Source of the DNA: Caulobacter segnis ATCC 21756
GTDB taxonomy: Bacteria > Pseudomonadota > Alphaproteobacteria > Caulobacterales > Caulobacteraceae
DNA: 64,000 bases
Direction of reading: 5' to 3'
Assembly (NCBI RefSeq): GCF_000092285.1
Contig: NC_014100.1
Span: 248,001 to 312,000, forward strand
Positions 36,883 through 45,363 of the stretch are shown here, piece after piece. Below the pieces are notes generated by a model that was given only the letters and a program-made list of their open reading frames with translations, was not told the DNA's origin and made no database searches. Position 1 is the stretch's first letter. The number at the start of each line of letters is the position of its first letter. The translations under genes and the position numbers were made by a program.

Positions 36883-36908
36883 GTCTCCCGGCGGACTCGC
36901 CGGGAGAC
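36883..36908. terminator. Convergent terminator-like hairpin
   Basis: Perfect 11-bp arms GTCTCCCGGCG and CGCCGGGAGAC around a GACT loop lie between the catalase-linked gene and the leftward hydrolase stop (36911). Neither side has a T-run. Confidence 0.55.
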
Positions 36909-36910
36909 GG

Positions 36911-37540
36911 CTAGGACAGCCCTTCCAGCGCTTCGACCACCTCGGCGCTGGTCACGATCGCATGGGCGTAGGTAGGGCCATTGATGTCGTGGGCGGCGTG
37001 CATGGCTTCGTCGCTGAAGGCGGCGGTGGCGTCGCGCACCAGGGTGACGTGATAACCCAACTCCGAGGCCGAGCGGCCCGTCCCCTCGACGCAGGTGTTG
37101 GCCGCGAGGCCGATCAGGATCAGGTGGGTGGCGCCGCGCTGCTTCAGGCGCATGTCGAGATCGGTGCCGGAGAACCCGCTGGACCAGTGCTCTCCGACGA
37201 TCACGTCGCCCGGCAGCGGGGCGAAGTCGGGATGCCACTCGCCGCCCCAGCCGCCCTTCTCGAACACCAGCCCCCGGGCGCTGGCCTGGATGTAGGGGTT
37301 GGGATGCTCCCAGGTGTCCAGATCACCCGGCGCGTAGCGATGGTGCGGCACGACGAACACCGTGACCCCGGCCGCGCGGGCGGCGGCGATCACCGCCTTC
37401 ATGTGGCCGTGCAAACCGTCGGCGGCCTGGGTTTCGGCCACGCGACGCCAGAGCTTGCCCTCGTCCGCCAGGAAATCGTTGTAAGGATCGATCAGCAGCA
37501 GGGCGGTGCGCCCCTTGGGCAGGACAAGTTGGGCCATCAT
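36911..37540 (-). CDS. Isochorismatase-family cysteine hydrolase
   Basis: 209 residues. The family fold starts GRTALLLIDPYNDFLADEGKLW (Asp nucleophile partner), continues VFVVPHHRY, and has the catalytic cysteine in LAANTCVEGTGRSASELGYHVTLVRDATAAFSDEAMHAAHD. The triad Asp-Lys-Cys is likely complete. Members hydrolyse nicotinamide, carbamoyl sarcosine or isochorismate; no clue fixes this one. The preferred start is the first Met of the pair MMAQ (37540). Confidence 0.87.
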   Translation of the reverse strand: MMAQLVLPKGRTALLLIDPYNDFLADEGKLWRRVAETQAADGLHGHMKAVIAAARAAGVTVFVVPHHRYAPGDLDTWEHPNPYIQASARGLVFEKGGWGGEWHPDFAPLPGDVIVGEHWSSGFSGTDLDMRLKQRGATHLILIGLAANTCVEGTGRSASELGYHVTLVRDATAAFSDEAMHAAHDINGPTYAHAIVTSAEVVEALEGLS

Positions 37541-37608
37541 GACGCCTCCGGGGTTTGACCGATGCTCCGCCCGCGCTAGCGTTGGGTCTTGAACAACGTG
37601 ACCTTCGC

Positions 37609-37893
37609 ATGACCGCCACACCCGTCCGAAAACCGCGCCGTGACCTTACCCGCACGGAGCGCCGTCTTCTGGATGGTCTTGGCGGGTTGCTGTTCGCCAC
37701 CGGCGGCGTGGGGCTTGTCGTGCCCTATATGCCGACCACCGTGTTCTGGATCGGCGCGGTCCTTTGCTTCCTCAAGACCCGCCCCCACGCTGTGCGTCCG
37801 ATGCTGCGCGTCCCGATCGTGGGGCCGGCGATCATCTGGTTCCTGCGCTGGCGGCCGTTCGGGGGCGGGCGAAAGCGCAAGCGGCGCGGCTGA
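37609..37893 (+). CDS. DUF454 (YbaN-like) inner-membrane protein
   Basis: 94 residues. LDGLGGLLFATGGVGLVVPYMPTTVFWIGAVLCFLKTRP carries the PTT-F motif of the YbaN family, two transmembrane helices, and a basic end. Start ATG 37609 (MTATPVRKPRR). The function is unknown. It is divergent from the isochorismatase-family gene. Confidence 0.8.
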   Translation: MTATPVRKPRRDLTRTERRLLDGLGGLLFATGGVGLVVPYMPTTVFWIGAVLCFLKTRPHAVRPMLRVPIVGPAIIWFLRWRPFGGGRKRKRRG

Positions 37894-37935
37894 CGGGTCG
37901 CGCGGCGCGGCGAAAGCCCCTATCTACCCGACACC

Positions 37936-39729
37936 ATGACCGACCTATTCGAGGACGAAGACGAAATCGGCGCCAAGAAGCGCGCGCTGTCCAACCGCCA
38001 GGTGCTGGCCTTCATCGCCCGCTTCTGGAAGCGGCGGCCGCTGCTGTTCGGCCTGGGCGTCGGCCTGACGCTGGTGGCGGTCGGCTTCGATCTGGCGCTG
38101 CCCTACGCCTCGGGACACCTCGTCGACACCGTCGCCACCAAGCCGCGCGGCGACGCCGGGGCCTGGTCGGCGCTGGCGATGTTCGTCGGCGTCTATTTTG
38201 CCTTCGCGGTGGTGCGGAACATCGCCCACCGGTTCTGGATCCCGCTGGCGGCCCGGAACATGGAGGAGATGACCAACGAGAGCTTCGCCAAGGTGCAGGC
38301 CTTCTCGTCGGACTGGCACGCCGACAGCTTCGCCGGCGCGACGGTGCGCAAGCTGACCCGCGCCATGTGGGGCTATGACAGCGTCACCGACGCGGTGACG
38401 ATCTGGCTGGGACCGGGCGTCATCGTGCTGGTCGGCCTGTCGATCGCCATGCTGATCCGCCAGCCGCTGGCCGGCGGGATCTCGCTGGTCGTGGTGATCG
38501 CCTACCTGTCGGTGAACCTGTGGGTCACCGAGCGCTACGTGCGGCCCAGCAACCTGAGGTCCAACGCTTTCGACTCCCAGATCGGCGGCGCCCTGGCGGA
38601 CGCCGTGACCTCCAACCCCACCGTCAAGAGCTTCGGCGCCGAGCAGCGCGAGGCCCAGCGCCTCGCCGAGGTCACCGCCGCCTGGCGCGAGGCGGTGATG
38701 GTCACCTGGAACCGTTTCACCGATGTGTGGCTGGGTCAGAACCTGCTGCTCGTCGTGCTGCAGGCGGGCCTGACGGGCGCGATGGTCTGGGGCTGGACGC
38801 AGGGCACGGCCACGCCCGGCGACGTGGCCTTCGCCATCACCGCCTTCATGCTGATGAGCGGCTATCTGCGGAACCTGGGCGAGAACATCCGCATGCTGCA
38901 GAAGGGTCTCGACGACACCGAGGACGTCGCGGCCTGGACGCGTCTTGAGCCCCAGATCGCCGACGCGCCCGGTGCGCCCGACTTCAAGCCGGGCCCCGGC
39001 GCGATCGCGTTCCAGAACGTGACCTTCCGCTACAAGGCCGCGGGCGCGCCGCTGTACGACCACTTCTCCCTGAAGATCGCGCCCGGCGAGCGGGTGGCGT
39101 TGGTCGGGCCGACGGGCTCGGGCAAGTCGACGTTCGTCAAGTTGATCCAACGCCTGCACGATCTGCAGGACGGGGCGATCTTCATCGACGGCCAAGACGT
39201 GTCGCAGGTCACCCAGACCTCCCTGCGCCGCGCCATCGCGGTGGTGCCGCAGGACCCCGCCCTGTTCCACCGCTCGCTGTACGAGAACATCGCCTACGCC
39301 AAGCCCGGCGCGACCCGCGAGGAGGTCGAGGCGGCCGCCAAGAAGGCCCGCGCCCACGACTTCATCCTGAAGCTGCCCCAGGGCTATGACACCCTGGTCG
39401 GCGAGCGCGGCGTCAAGCTGTCGGGCGGCGAGCGCCAGCGCGTGGCCATCGCCCGCGCCTTCCTGGCGGACGCGCCGATCCTCGTTCTGGACGAGGCGAC
39501 CTCGTCGCTGGACGTCGAGACCGAGGGCCTGGTGCAGGCCGCCGCCGAGGCGCTGATGGAGGGTCGCACGACGATCGTCATCGCCCACCGCCTGTCGACG
39601 GTGCGCGGCGCCGACCGGATCCTCGTGTTCCAAAAGGGCCGCGTCGTCGAGGAAGGCCGCCACGACCAGCTGAAGGCCAAGGGCGGCGTCTATGCGCGGC
39701 TCAACGCGATCAGTGAGGGCGTGGTTTAG
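37936..39729 (+). CDS. ABC exporter, ABCB/MsbA type (fused TMD-NBD)
   Basis: 597 residues. Six transmembrane helices (residues about 30-310) are fused to one ATPase domain. Walker A GPTGSGKST, Q-loop region VVPQDPALF, signature LSGGERQRVAIARA, Walker B ILVLDEATSSLD and the switch His in IVIAHRLSTV are intact. It works as a homodimer and exports a lipid, peptide or drug. The N-terminus is acidic (FEDEDEIGAKK). It is convergent with the DUF4153 gene and overlaps it by four bases. Confidence 0.92.
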   Translation: MTDLFEDEDEIGAKKRALSNRQVLAFIARFWKRRPLLFGLGVGLTLVAVGFDLALPYASGHLVDTVATKPRGDAGAWSALAMFVGVYFAFAVVRNIAHRFWIPLAARNMEEMTNESFAKVQAFSSDWHADSFAGATVRKLTRAMWGYDSVTDAVTIWLGPGVIVLVGLSIAMLIRQPLAGGISLVVVIAYLSVNLWVTERYVRPSNLRSNAFDSQIGGALADAVTSNPTVKSFGAEQREAQRLAEVTAAWREAVMVTWNRFTDVWLGQNLLLVVLQAGLTGAMVWGWTQGTATPGDVAFAITAFMLMSGYLRNLGENIRMLQKGLDDTEDVAAWTRLEPQIADAPGAPDFKPGPGAIAFQNVTFRYKAAGAPLYDHFSLKIAPGERVALVGPTGSGKSTFVKLIQRLHDLQDGAIFIDGQDVSQVTQTSLRRAIAVVPQDPALFHRSLYENIAYAKPGATREEVEAAAKKARAHDFILKLPQGYDTLVGERGVKLSGGERQRVAIARAFLADAPILVLDEATSSLDVETEGLVQAAAEALMEGRTTIVIAHRLSTVRGADRILVFQKGRVVEEGRHDQLKAKGGVYARLNAISEGVV

Positions 39730-41498
39730 GGCAGCTTGACCAAGCCGTCGCGAAGCGGGGGCGGGGGCGCCCTGCAGCCTTCGCCCGCCGGGACCACCGA
39801 TAGGCGTTGGCCGCCGACGAGGATGTCGCGACGCGCCGTAGGCTCCGACATGGTCACCTGACCGGCCTCCAGAGCCGCGTCGATGTCGGCGCCGGGGCAG
39901 ACGCCGCTCGCCTGGGCGACCCGGCGCCAGCCATCAGCGCTGAGCTTGAAGACGTCGAAGGTCGCGCCGCTGGCCAGAAGCACCTCGTCGGTCCCGTCGC
40001 CATCGATGTCGATCACCAGGGCCGAGCAGCGCATGCGCGTGTAGGTGCAGGTGGAATCTGCGCCGTGGAGGCTCCAGTCTTGCTGGCGGAAACTCGCCGG
40101 CAGGGTCTTACCGGCCGGGTAGACGGCCATATGCGCGAAGTCCGGGCCAGTGTTGGCCGGCGTCGCGGCCTTTTCGTTAGCCGCGTCGGCCTTGGCCGCC
40201 AAGCGCGCGATCTCTGGATCCCGGCTGACCCTCAGCCGCTCTAGAGCCAATCGTCCATATCGCCCGCTGTCGAAGCGCAGGAACTGGAAGTCGAACTTCT
40301 CGGCCGAGACCTTGCCAGACTCCAGCCGCTTGACCTGGCTGGCCACCGACAGCCGCGCCGGGTCGGCGATCGGGGTGAAGAGCGCGATCAGCAGGAGAAC
40401 CGAGACGGCGGCCATGACCAGGTTGGTCCGCTCCAGCGGCTTCATCCAGGTCGCCGAGCGCAGGGCCGCCAGGGTGTAGCCGACGGTGAACCCGGTCGCG
40501 ACGATCAGGTAGGTCGTGGCCATCACCCGGTCGGGCGTCAGGCCGTATTGGTGGATCCGCAGCCACAGGGCGTAGGCGGTCAGGATGACGATGGGGATCA
40601 GCAGCAGGCTCGCGGCCCGCGCGGCCCAGCGCAGGATCGCGTTGGGCGGCTCGAGGCCGTCCTGATAGGCGGCGTTGATCAGGACGATCAGGGCGGCGGC
40701 GGCCGACAGCAGCAGGGACGCGGCGGCCTTGGTGCTCCACAGCGGGGCCAGGCCCGTGAAGGGCAGGGTGGCCAGGAAGCCGCCGGCGATCGTCACCATC
40801 AGCGGCAGCAGCCAGGCCAGGAGGACGAGGCCGACCGTTCGCACGCCGCGCACCAGGCCCGCCCGCGCCTCGGTCAGCTGCACGGCCATGTGGACGGCGG
40901 CGGCGAACATCAGGCCGGTGGCGGGGAAGGCGAAGGCGGTCTCGCCGATCAGCTTCTGGATCGCCTCGACGCCGATCAGCTTGAAGAGCGCGCCGGCCAG
41001 GAACAGCAGCAGCCAGAAGGCGCCGGTGAAGGCCAGCGAGAGAAAGAGGCGGACGGCGTTGGTCCCGACGAGGTCGAAATAGTCGGCGTATGGCGCGACG
41101 GGCTTGCCCGCCGCCTCGGCCGGCTGGATCAGGTGATGGGCGATGAACAGCAGGGCGGCCACGGCGATGAACAGCGGCGGCGACAGCGGTCCGGCGCCCA
41201 GGCGGTCGGGCGTCGCGCCGACCCAGGCGGCGTGGATCGCCAGGATCGCGACCAGGGCGGCGGCCACGGCGCTCCAGCCGAGCAGGGCGGTCCGGCGCAT
41301 GGCCGAGAGCGCCGACAGGGGAATCAGCGGGACGGTCAGGGCGCAGACCAGCAGCGGCGCGTAGAGCATCGGGGCCGTCGCCGGCCAGGCCTTGGACTCG
41401 TCGGCCTTCTGCAGCAGGAAAAGCGCGATCCCCTGCGCCAGCCCGATCGCCAGGCGCGTCAAGGGCGGCGATTCGTGTCGCCTTGGCGCTGATCGCAT
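39726..41498 (-). CDS. DUF4153 membrane protein (possible frameshift at N-terminus)
   Basis: 590 residues from ATG 41498. Roughly ten hydrophobic segments (e.g. LTRLAIGLAQGIALFLLQKA, FLSLAFTGAFWLLLFLAGALFKLIG, TYLIVATGFTVGYTLAAL) are followed by a long periplasmic C-terminal part with an FG-GAP-like VIDIDGDGTDEVLLASG block. It matches the DUF4153 family, function unknown. An alternative start four bases upstream (41502, MDAISAKATRIAAL) has a better ribosome binding site (GGGAG) but reads out of frame. Removing one base near 41461 would join it to LTRLAIG. Confidence 0.78.
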   Translation of the reverse strand: MRSAPRRHESPPLTRLAIGLAQGIALFLLQKADESKAWPATAPMLYAPLLVCALTVPLIPLSALSAMRRTALLGWSAVAAALVAILAIHAAWVGATPDRLGAGPLSPPLFIAVAALLFIAHHLIQPAEAAGKPVAPYADYFDLVGTNAVRLFLSLAFTGAFWLLLFLAGALFKLIGVEAIQKLIGETAFAFPATGLMFAAAVHMAVQLTEARAGLVRGVRTVGLVLLAWLLPLMVTIAGGFLATLPFTGLAPLWSTKAAASLLLSAAAALIVLINAAYQDGLEPPNAILRWAARAASLLLIPIVILTAYALWLRIHQYGLTPDRVMATTYLIVATGFTVGYTLAALRSATWMKPLERTNLVMAAVSVLLLIALFTPIADPARLSVASQVKRLESGKVSAEKFDFQFLRFDSGRYGRLALERLRVSRDPEIARLAAKADAANEKAATPANTGPDFAHMAVYPAGKTLPASFRQQDWSLHGADSTCTYTRMRCSALVIDIDGDGTDEVLLASGATFDVFKLSADGWRRVAQASGVCPGADIDAALEAGQVTMSEPTARRDILVGGQRLSVVPAGEGCRAPPPPLRDGLVKLP

Positions 41499-41603
41499 CC
41501 ATACTCGGCGTCTCCCTCTTTTCCGCAAGCCACCACGCTTTGGCGCGGTTGTGAAGATTCGCCGCTTGTCCTAGCAATTTCGTCCTCAGTTGAGGGGACG
41601 AAC

Positions 41604-43115
41604 ATGAAACAGATTTTCGGCGCGGGTGTCGCGGCCGTGATGGCGTCGTTGGTGTTGACGGGCGCGGGGCTGGCCGGTCCGGCCTGGGCCCAGGAGAAGG
41701 GCGGCGACAAGCCCGCCGCCGAGAAGTCGGGTCTCGACCTGCCGGCCTTCCCGGCGGACAAGTCGGTCAAGCAGACCACCGTGATCGCCGGCAAGACCAT
41801 CGCCTACACCGCCACCGTCGGCGTGCTGCCGGTGCGCGACGAGAAGGGCAAGAAGGTCGCCGAGGTGGTCTACACCTCGTACGTGCTGGATGGTCCGCGC
41901 GATCCGAACCGGCCGATCACGGTGGCCTTCAACGGCGGCCCCGGCGCGGCCAGCGTCTATCTGAACTTCGCCCTGGGCCCCAAGCGCGTGCAGTTCGGCG
42001 CAGAGGGCGACAGTCCTTCGGCCTTCACCAAGCTGGAAGACAATCCCGCCAGCTGGCTGGACTTCACCGATCTGGTGTTCATCGATCCGGTCGGCACCGG
42101 CTTCTCGCGCTCGCTCGTTGGCGAGGAGGAGACCAAGAAGCGCTTCTACGGCGTCAAGCAGGACATCGAGTACCTGTCCCGGATCGTCTTCGACTATCTG
42201 GTCAAGACCGAGCGTCTGACCTCGCCCAAGTACCTGGTGGGCGAGAGCTATGGCGGCTTCCGCGGCCCGCGACTGGCCTATGAACTGCAGACCGATCTGG
42301 GCGTCGCGGTGAAGGGCGTCGTGCTGGTCTCGCCGCTGCTGACCAGCGCCGGCCGGAGCTCACAGGAGATCTCGCCCCTGCCTTCCATGTGGACCCTGCC
42401 CTCGATCGCGGCGGCCAAGCTGGAACGGGACGGCAAGCTCACCCCCGAGACCATCAAGGCCGTCGAGGACTATACGCGCGGCGAATACATGGTCGACCTG
42501 ATGAAGGGCTCGGACCCCGCCGCCCTGGACCGCCTGACCGCCAAGGTCTCGGCGATGACCGGTCTGGATCCGGCCTATGTCCGCCGCGCCGGCGGTCGTC
42601 TGGAGACCCAGTCGTTCCTGCGCGAGGTGTTCCGTGACAAGGGGCGCCTGGGCAGCCGCTACGACAGCAACGTCACCTCGCTGGATCCCTTCCCGTTCGC
42701 GCCCGAGCAGGAGGTCAACGACCCGATCCTCGACGCGATCATCGCGCCGACCACCAGCGCGATCGTCGACTTCACCACCCGGATCGTCGGCTGGAAGCCG
42801 GACGCGCGCTACGAGGCGCTGTCGGGAACCGTCAACCGTCTGTGGGATCGTGGACGCGGCCCCGACACCGAGTCGGTCACCGACCTGCGCAAGGCCGTCT
42901 CGGTCGATCCCAAGCTGAAGGTGCTGATCGTCCACGGCTACAACGACCTGTCGTGCCCGTTCTTCGCCTCGCGCCTGGTGGTCGACGCCATGCCGGCCGC
43001 CGCCAATGGCCGCGTGACCCTGTCCAACTATCCGGGCGGTCACATGTTCTACAGCCGTCCCGACAGCGGCGCGGCGTTCCGCAAGGACGTCATGGCGCTG
43101 TACGGCGCGAAATAA
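41604..43115 (+). CDS. Peptidase S10 (serine carboxypeptidase family)
   Basis: 503 residues with a Sec signal peptide (MKQIFGAGVAAVMASLVLTGAGLAGPAWA). The catalytic serine is in GESYGG, the oxyanion loop is NGGPGAAS, the Asp is in HGYNDLSCPF and the His in YPGGHMFYSRP. It should remove C-terminal amino acids in the periplasm at acidic pH, as family members do. S10 enzymes are rare in most bacteria but common in Caulobacter and Xanthomonas relatives. GAGGGGAC lies upstream of the ATG. A possible partner is the oligopeptide transporter at 47.7 kb; this is inference. Confidence 0.93.
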   Translation: MKQIFGAGVAAVMASLVLTGAGLAGPAWAQEKGGDKPAAEKSGLDLPAFPADKSVKQTTVIAGKTIAYTATVGVLPVRDEKGKKVAEVVYTSYVLDGPRDPNRPITVAFNGGPGAASVYLNFALGPKRVQFGAEGDSPSAFTKLEDNPASWLDFTDLVFIDPVGTGFSRSLVGEEETKKRFYGVKQDIEYLSRIVFDYLVKTERLTSPKYLVGESYGGFRGPRLAYELQTDLGVAVKGVVLVSPLLTSAGRSSQEISPLPSMWTLPSIAAAKLERDGKLTPETIKAVEDYTRGEYMVDLMKGSDPAALDRLTAKVSAMTGLDPAYVRRAGGRLETQSFLREVFRDKGRLGSRYDSNVTSLDPFPFAPEQEVNDPILDAIIAPTTSAIVDFTTRIVGWKPDARYEALSGTVNRLWDRGRGPDTESVTDLRKAVSVDPKLKVLIVHGYNDLSCPFFASRLVVDAMPAAANGRVTLSNYPGGHMFYSRPDSGAAFRKDVMALYGAK

Positions 43116-43180
43116 TCGAAGGCGCTGTCGGCGGGGAGCTTCGCCAAACGTCCTAGGCCCGTTCCAGGGAGAAGCGACCG

Positions 43181-43564
43181 ATGATGAAGCCCCCCGCCGC
43201 GTCCGTCGACGACTACCTCGCCAAGCTGCCGGCCGAGCAGCGTGGGGCGTTGGAGACCCTCCGCGCCCAGATCCGCGCGGTCGCGCCCGAGGCGGTCGAG
43301 GCCATCAGCTATGGCCTGCCGACCTTCAAGCTGAACGGCAATCTCGTGCACTTCGGCGCGGCCGCGAAGCACTGCGCCTTCTATCCGGGCGCTGTGGTCA
43401 CCGCGTTCGCCGATCGCCTGAAGGGCTTCGAGACGGCCAAGGGCACGATCCGCTTCCAGCCGGACGCGCCCCTGCCGCCGGACCTGATCGCCGACATCGT
43501 CCGTCACCGCATCGCCCAGAACGCGGCCCTGGCGGCGGAACGCGCGTCGCGGAAGAAGCGCTAG
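43181..43564 (+). CDS. DUF1801 protein
   Basis: 127 residues with the family pattern SVDDYLAKLPAEQRGALETLRAQIRAVAPEAVEAISYGLPTFKLNGNLVHFGAAAKHCAFYPG. The fold is a small alpha/beta domain related to the iron chaperone-like frataxin/YdhG group; no function is known. It has a basic tail RASRKKR. A repeat element follows it directly. Confidence 0.82.
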   Translation: MMKPPAASVDDYLAKLPAEQRGALETLRAQIRAVAPEAVEAISYGLPTFKLNGNLVHFGAAAKHCAFYPGAVVTAFADRLKGFETAKGTIRFQPDAPLPPDLIADIVRHRIAQNAALAAERASRKKR

Positions 43565-43566
43565 GA

Positions 43567-43700
43567 ACGCCCCCTCCGTCTCGGCGCTGCGCGCCGATCC
43601 ACCTCCCCCGCAAGCGGGGCAGGAGGGAGGCGGCTTCCTCCTCACCCGCGCAACGGGGGAGGTGGCGCGGAGCGGATACGCGACGTGACGTAGGGGGCGC
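43567..43700. repeat. Paired inverted GC-rich intergenic repeat (REP/BIME-like), copy 2
   Basis: It consists of two inverted units of about 60 bp, one ending CACCTCCCCCG and one starting CACCCGCGCAACGGGGGAGG, joined by a short GGCGGCTTCCTC spacer. It sits between the convergent DUF1801 and ppk2 genes and may also end both transcripts. Same family as 6315-6443 and 62008-62169. Confidence 0.75.
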
Positions 43701-43701
43701 T

Positions 43702-44463
43702 CTACCGCGCCAGCCGCCCGTCCTCGAGCGCGCTGGGCTCGAACGCGAAGATCACTTCGGGATCTGGCTTGGCCACGCCCTTGACGATCTTCTTGTCGCC
43801 GGCGGCGTGCAGCAGCCAGCGGATGACGTTGAGCCGCGCGGCCTTCTTGTGGTCGGCGCGGACGCAGATCCACGGCGCGACGTCGCTGTGGGTGCGCATC
43901 AGCATCTCGTCGCGTGCGGCCGTGTAGTCGCCCCACTTCTCCTCGGCGACCTTGTCGAGGTCGCTGGTCTTGAAGGCCTTCAGCGGGTCCTCGCGGCGAG
44001 CCTTCAGGCGCTTGGCCTGTTCGTCGCGGCTGATGTCGAGCCAGAACTTCACGTAGCGAGTGTCGTTCTCGACCAGCATCCGTTCGAAGGCGGGGACATC
44101 GCGCAGGAACTGCTCCTGCTGCTTGGGCGTCGAGAAGGCCATCACGCGCTCGACCCCGGCGCGGTTGTACCAGGAGCGGTTGAACAGCACCGCCTCGCCG
44201 CAGGCAGGCAGATATTCGACATAGCGCTGGAAGTACCACTCGCTGGCTTCGCGATCGGTGGGCTTGGGCAGGGCCACGACCGTGGTGGCGCGCTTGGACA
44301 GGTGCTCGACGATGCGGGCGATCGTGCCGTCCTTGCCGGCGGCGTCGCGGCCCTCGAAGACGGCCAGGATCTTCCAGCCCTCCTTGATGGCCTTCTTCTG
44401 CATCTCGATCAGGGCCAGCTGCAGCTGGACGAGCTCGTTGTCGTAGTCGTCGGACTTGCTCAT
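43702..44463 (-). CDS. ppk2: Polyphosphate kinase 2
   Basis: 253 residues, single-domain (class I-like) PPK2, which uses polyphosphate to phosphorylate ADP or GDP. Walker A is EGRDAAGKDG (residues 38-46), Walker B is in VLFNRSWYNRAGVERVM, and the lid contains RREDPLKAFKTSDLD. All expected family motifs are present. It is leftward and alone, with its start divergent from rsmE, 46 bases apart. Confidence 0.92.
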   Translation of the reverse strand: MSKSDDYDNELVQLQLALIEMQKKAIKEGWKILAVFEGRDAAGKDGTIARIVEHLSKRATTVVALPKPTDREASEWYFQRYVEYLPACGEAVLFNRSWYNRAGVERVMAFSTPKQQEQFLRDVPAFERMLVENDTRYVKFWLDISRDEQAKRLKARREDPLKAFKTSDLDKVAEEKWGDYTAARDEMLMRTHSDVAPWICVRADHKKAARLNVIRWLLHAAGDKKIVKGVAKPDPEVIFAFEPSALEDGRLAR

Positions 44464-44509
44464 CGGGCGAGCCTACCCCTGGAAAGCTGAGTTAGGCTAG
44501 AAGGACGCC

Positions 44510-45226
44510 ATGATCCGTCTATTCGTTCCCAACGATCTGTCGGCCGGGGCCGGCGTCGTTCCCACCGTCGACCAGTCCCGCTACCTGACCTCGGTCATGC
44601 GTCTGTCGGTCGGCGACGAGGTTTTGCTGTTCAACGGTCGCGACGGCGAGTGGCGCGCCAGCATTGTCGAGGCGACCAAGCGCGGCTGCCTCTTGAAGGC
44701 CGACGTCCAGACCCGGCCCATGGACACGGGCCCGGACCTTGATTTGATCGTCGCCATGGTCAAGCGCGGGCGCGTCGAGACCATCGTCGAGAAGGCCGCC
44801 GAGCTGGGCGCGCGGCGCGTGCGCCTGACGATCACGCGCCGCACCAATGTCGACTTCGTCAAGCTGGGGCGTCTGGACGCCATCGCCATGGAAGCGGCCG
44901 AGCAGACCGGGCGGCTCGACGTGCCCGAGATCGTCGATCCCGAGAAGCTGGACAAGATTCTCGACGGCTGGGATCCCACGCGACGTCTGGTCTTCTGCGA
45001 CGAGGGCGGCGACGCCAGGCCGGCCATCGAGGCGCTCGCCGGAACCGGCGCGCCGGCCGCGATCCTGATCGGACCGGAGGGCGGTTTCGCGCCCGAGGAG
45101 CGCGAACGGCTGCGCGGGCTTTCCTTCGTCACGCCGGTGTCGCTGGGGCCTCGCATCCTGCGCGCCGACACCGCCGCGATCTCGGCCATGACGCTTTGGC
45201 AGGCGAGCGCCGGAGATTGGCGCTAA
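44510..45226 (+). CDS. rsmE: 16S rRNA (uracil-1498-N3)-methyltransferase
   Basis: 238 residues, SPOUT fold with an N-terminal PUA-like domain. The SAM knot is AAILIGPEGGFAPEERERL and SLGPRILRADTAAISAM, highly conserved in RsmE. It methylates U1498 on the 30S subunit. The next gene downstream, gshA, is a usual neighbour of rsmE in alphaproteobacteria. Confidence 0.93.
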   Translation: MIRLFVPNDLSAGAGVVPTVDQSRYLTSVMRLSVGDEVLLFNGRDGEWRASIVEATKRGCLLKADVQTRPMDTGPDLDLIVAMVKRGRVETIVEKAAELGARRVRLTITRRTNVDFVKLGRLDAIAMEAAEQTGRLDVPEIVDPEKLDKILDGWDPTRRLVFCDEGGDARPAIEALAGTGAPAAILIGPEGGFAPEERERLRGLSFVTPVSLGPRILRADTAAISAMTLWQASAGDWR

Positions 45227-45363
45227 ACGATTATGCTCGAGGCGCCCCTTGAGGTTCGCAAAGAAAACGCCCAACTGGGCGTGACCGAGTAGTATCGCCG
45301 TCGGCGGAGAGCATGGGCCCTCTCCTCCCTCTGCATCGCAACCCCTGGGGAGGGACGGCTTGC

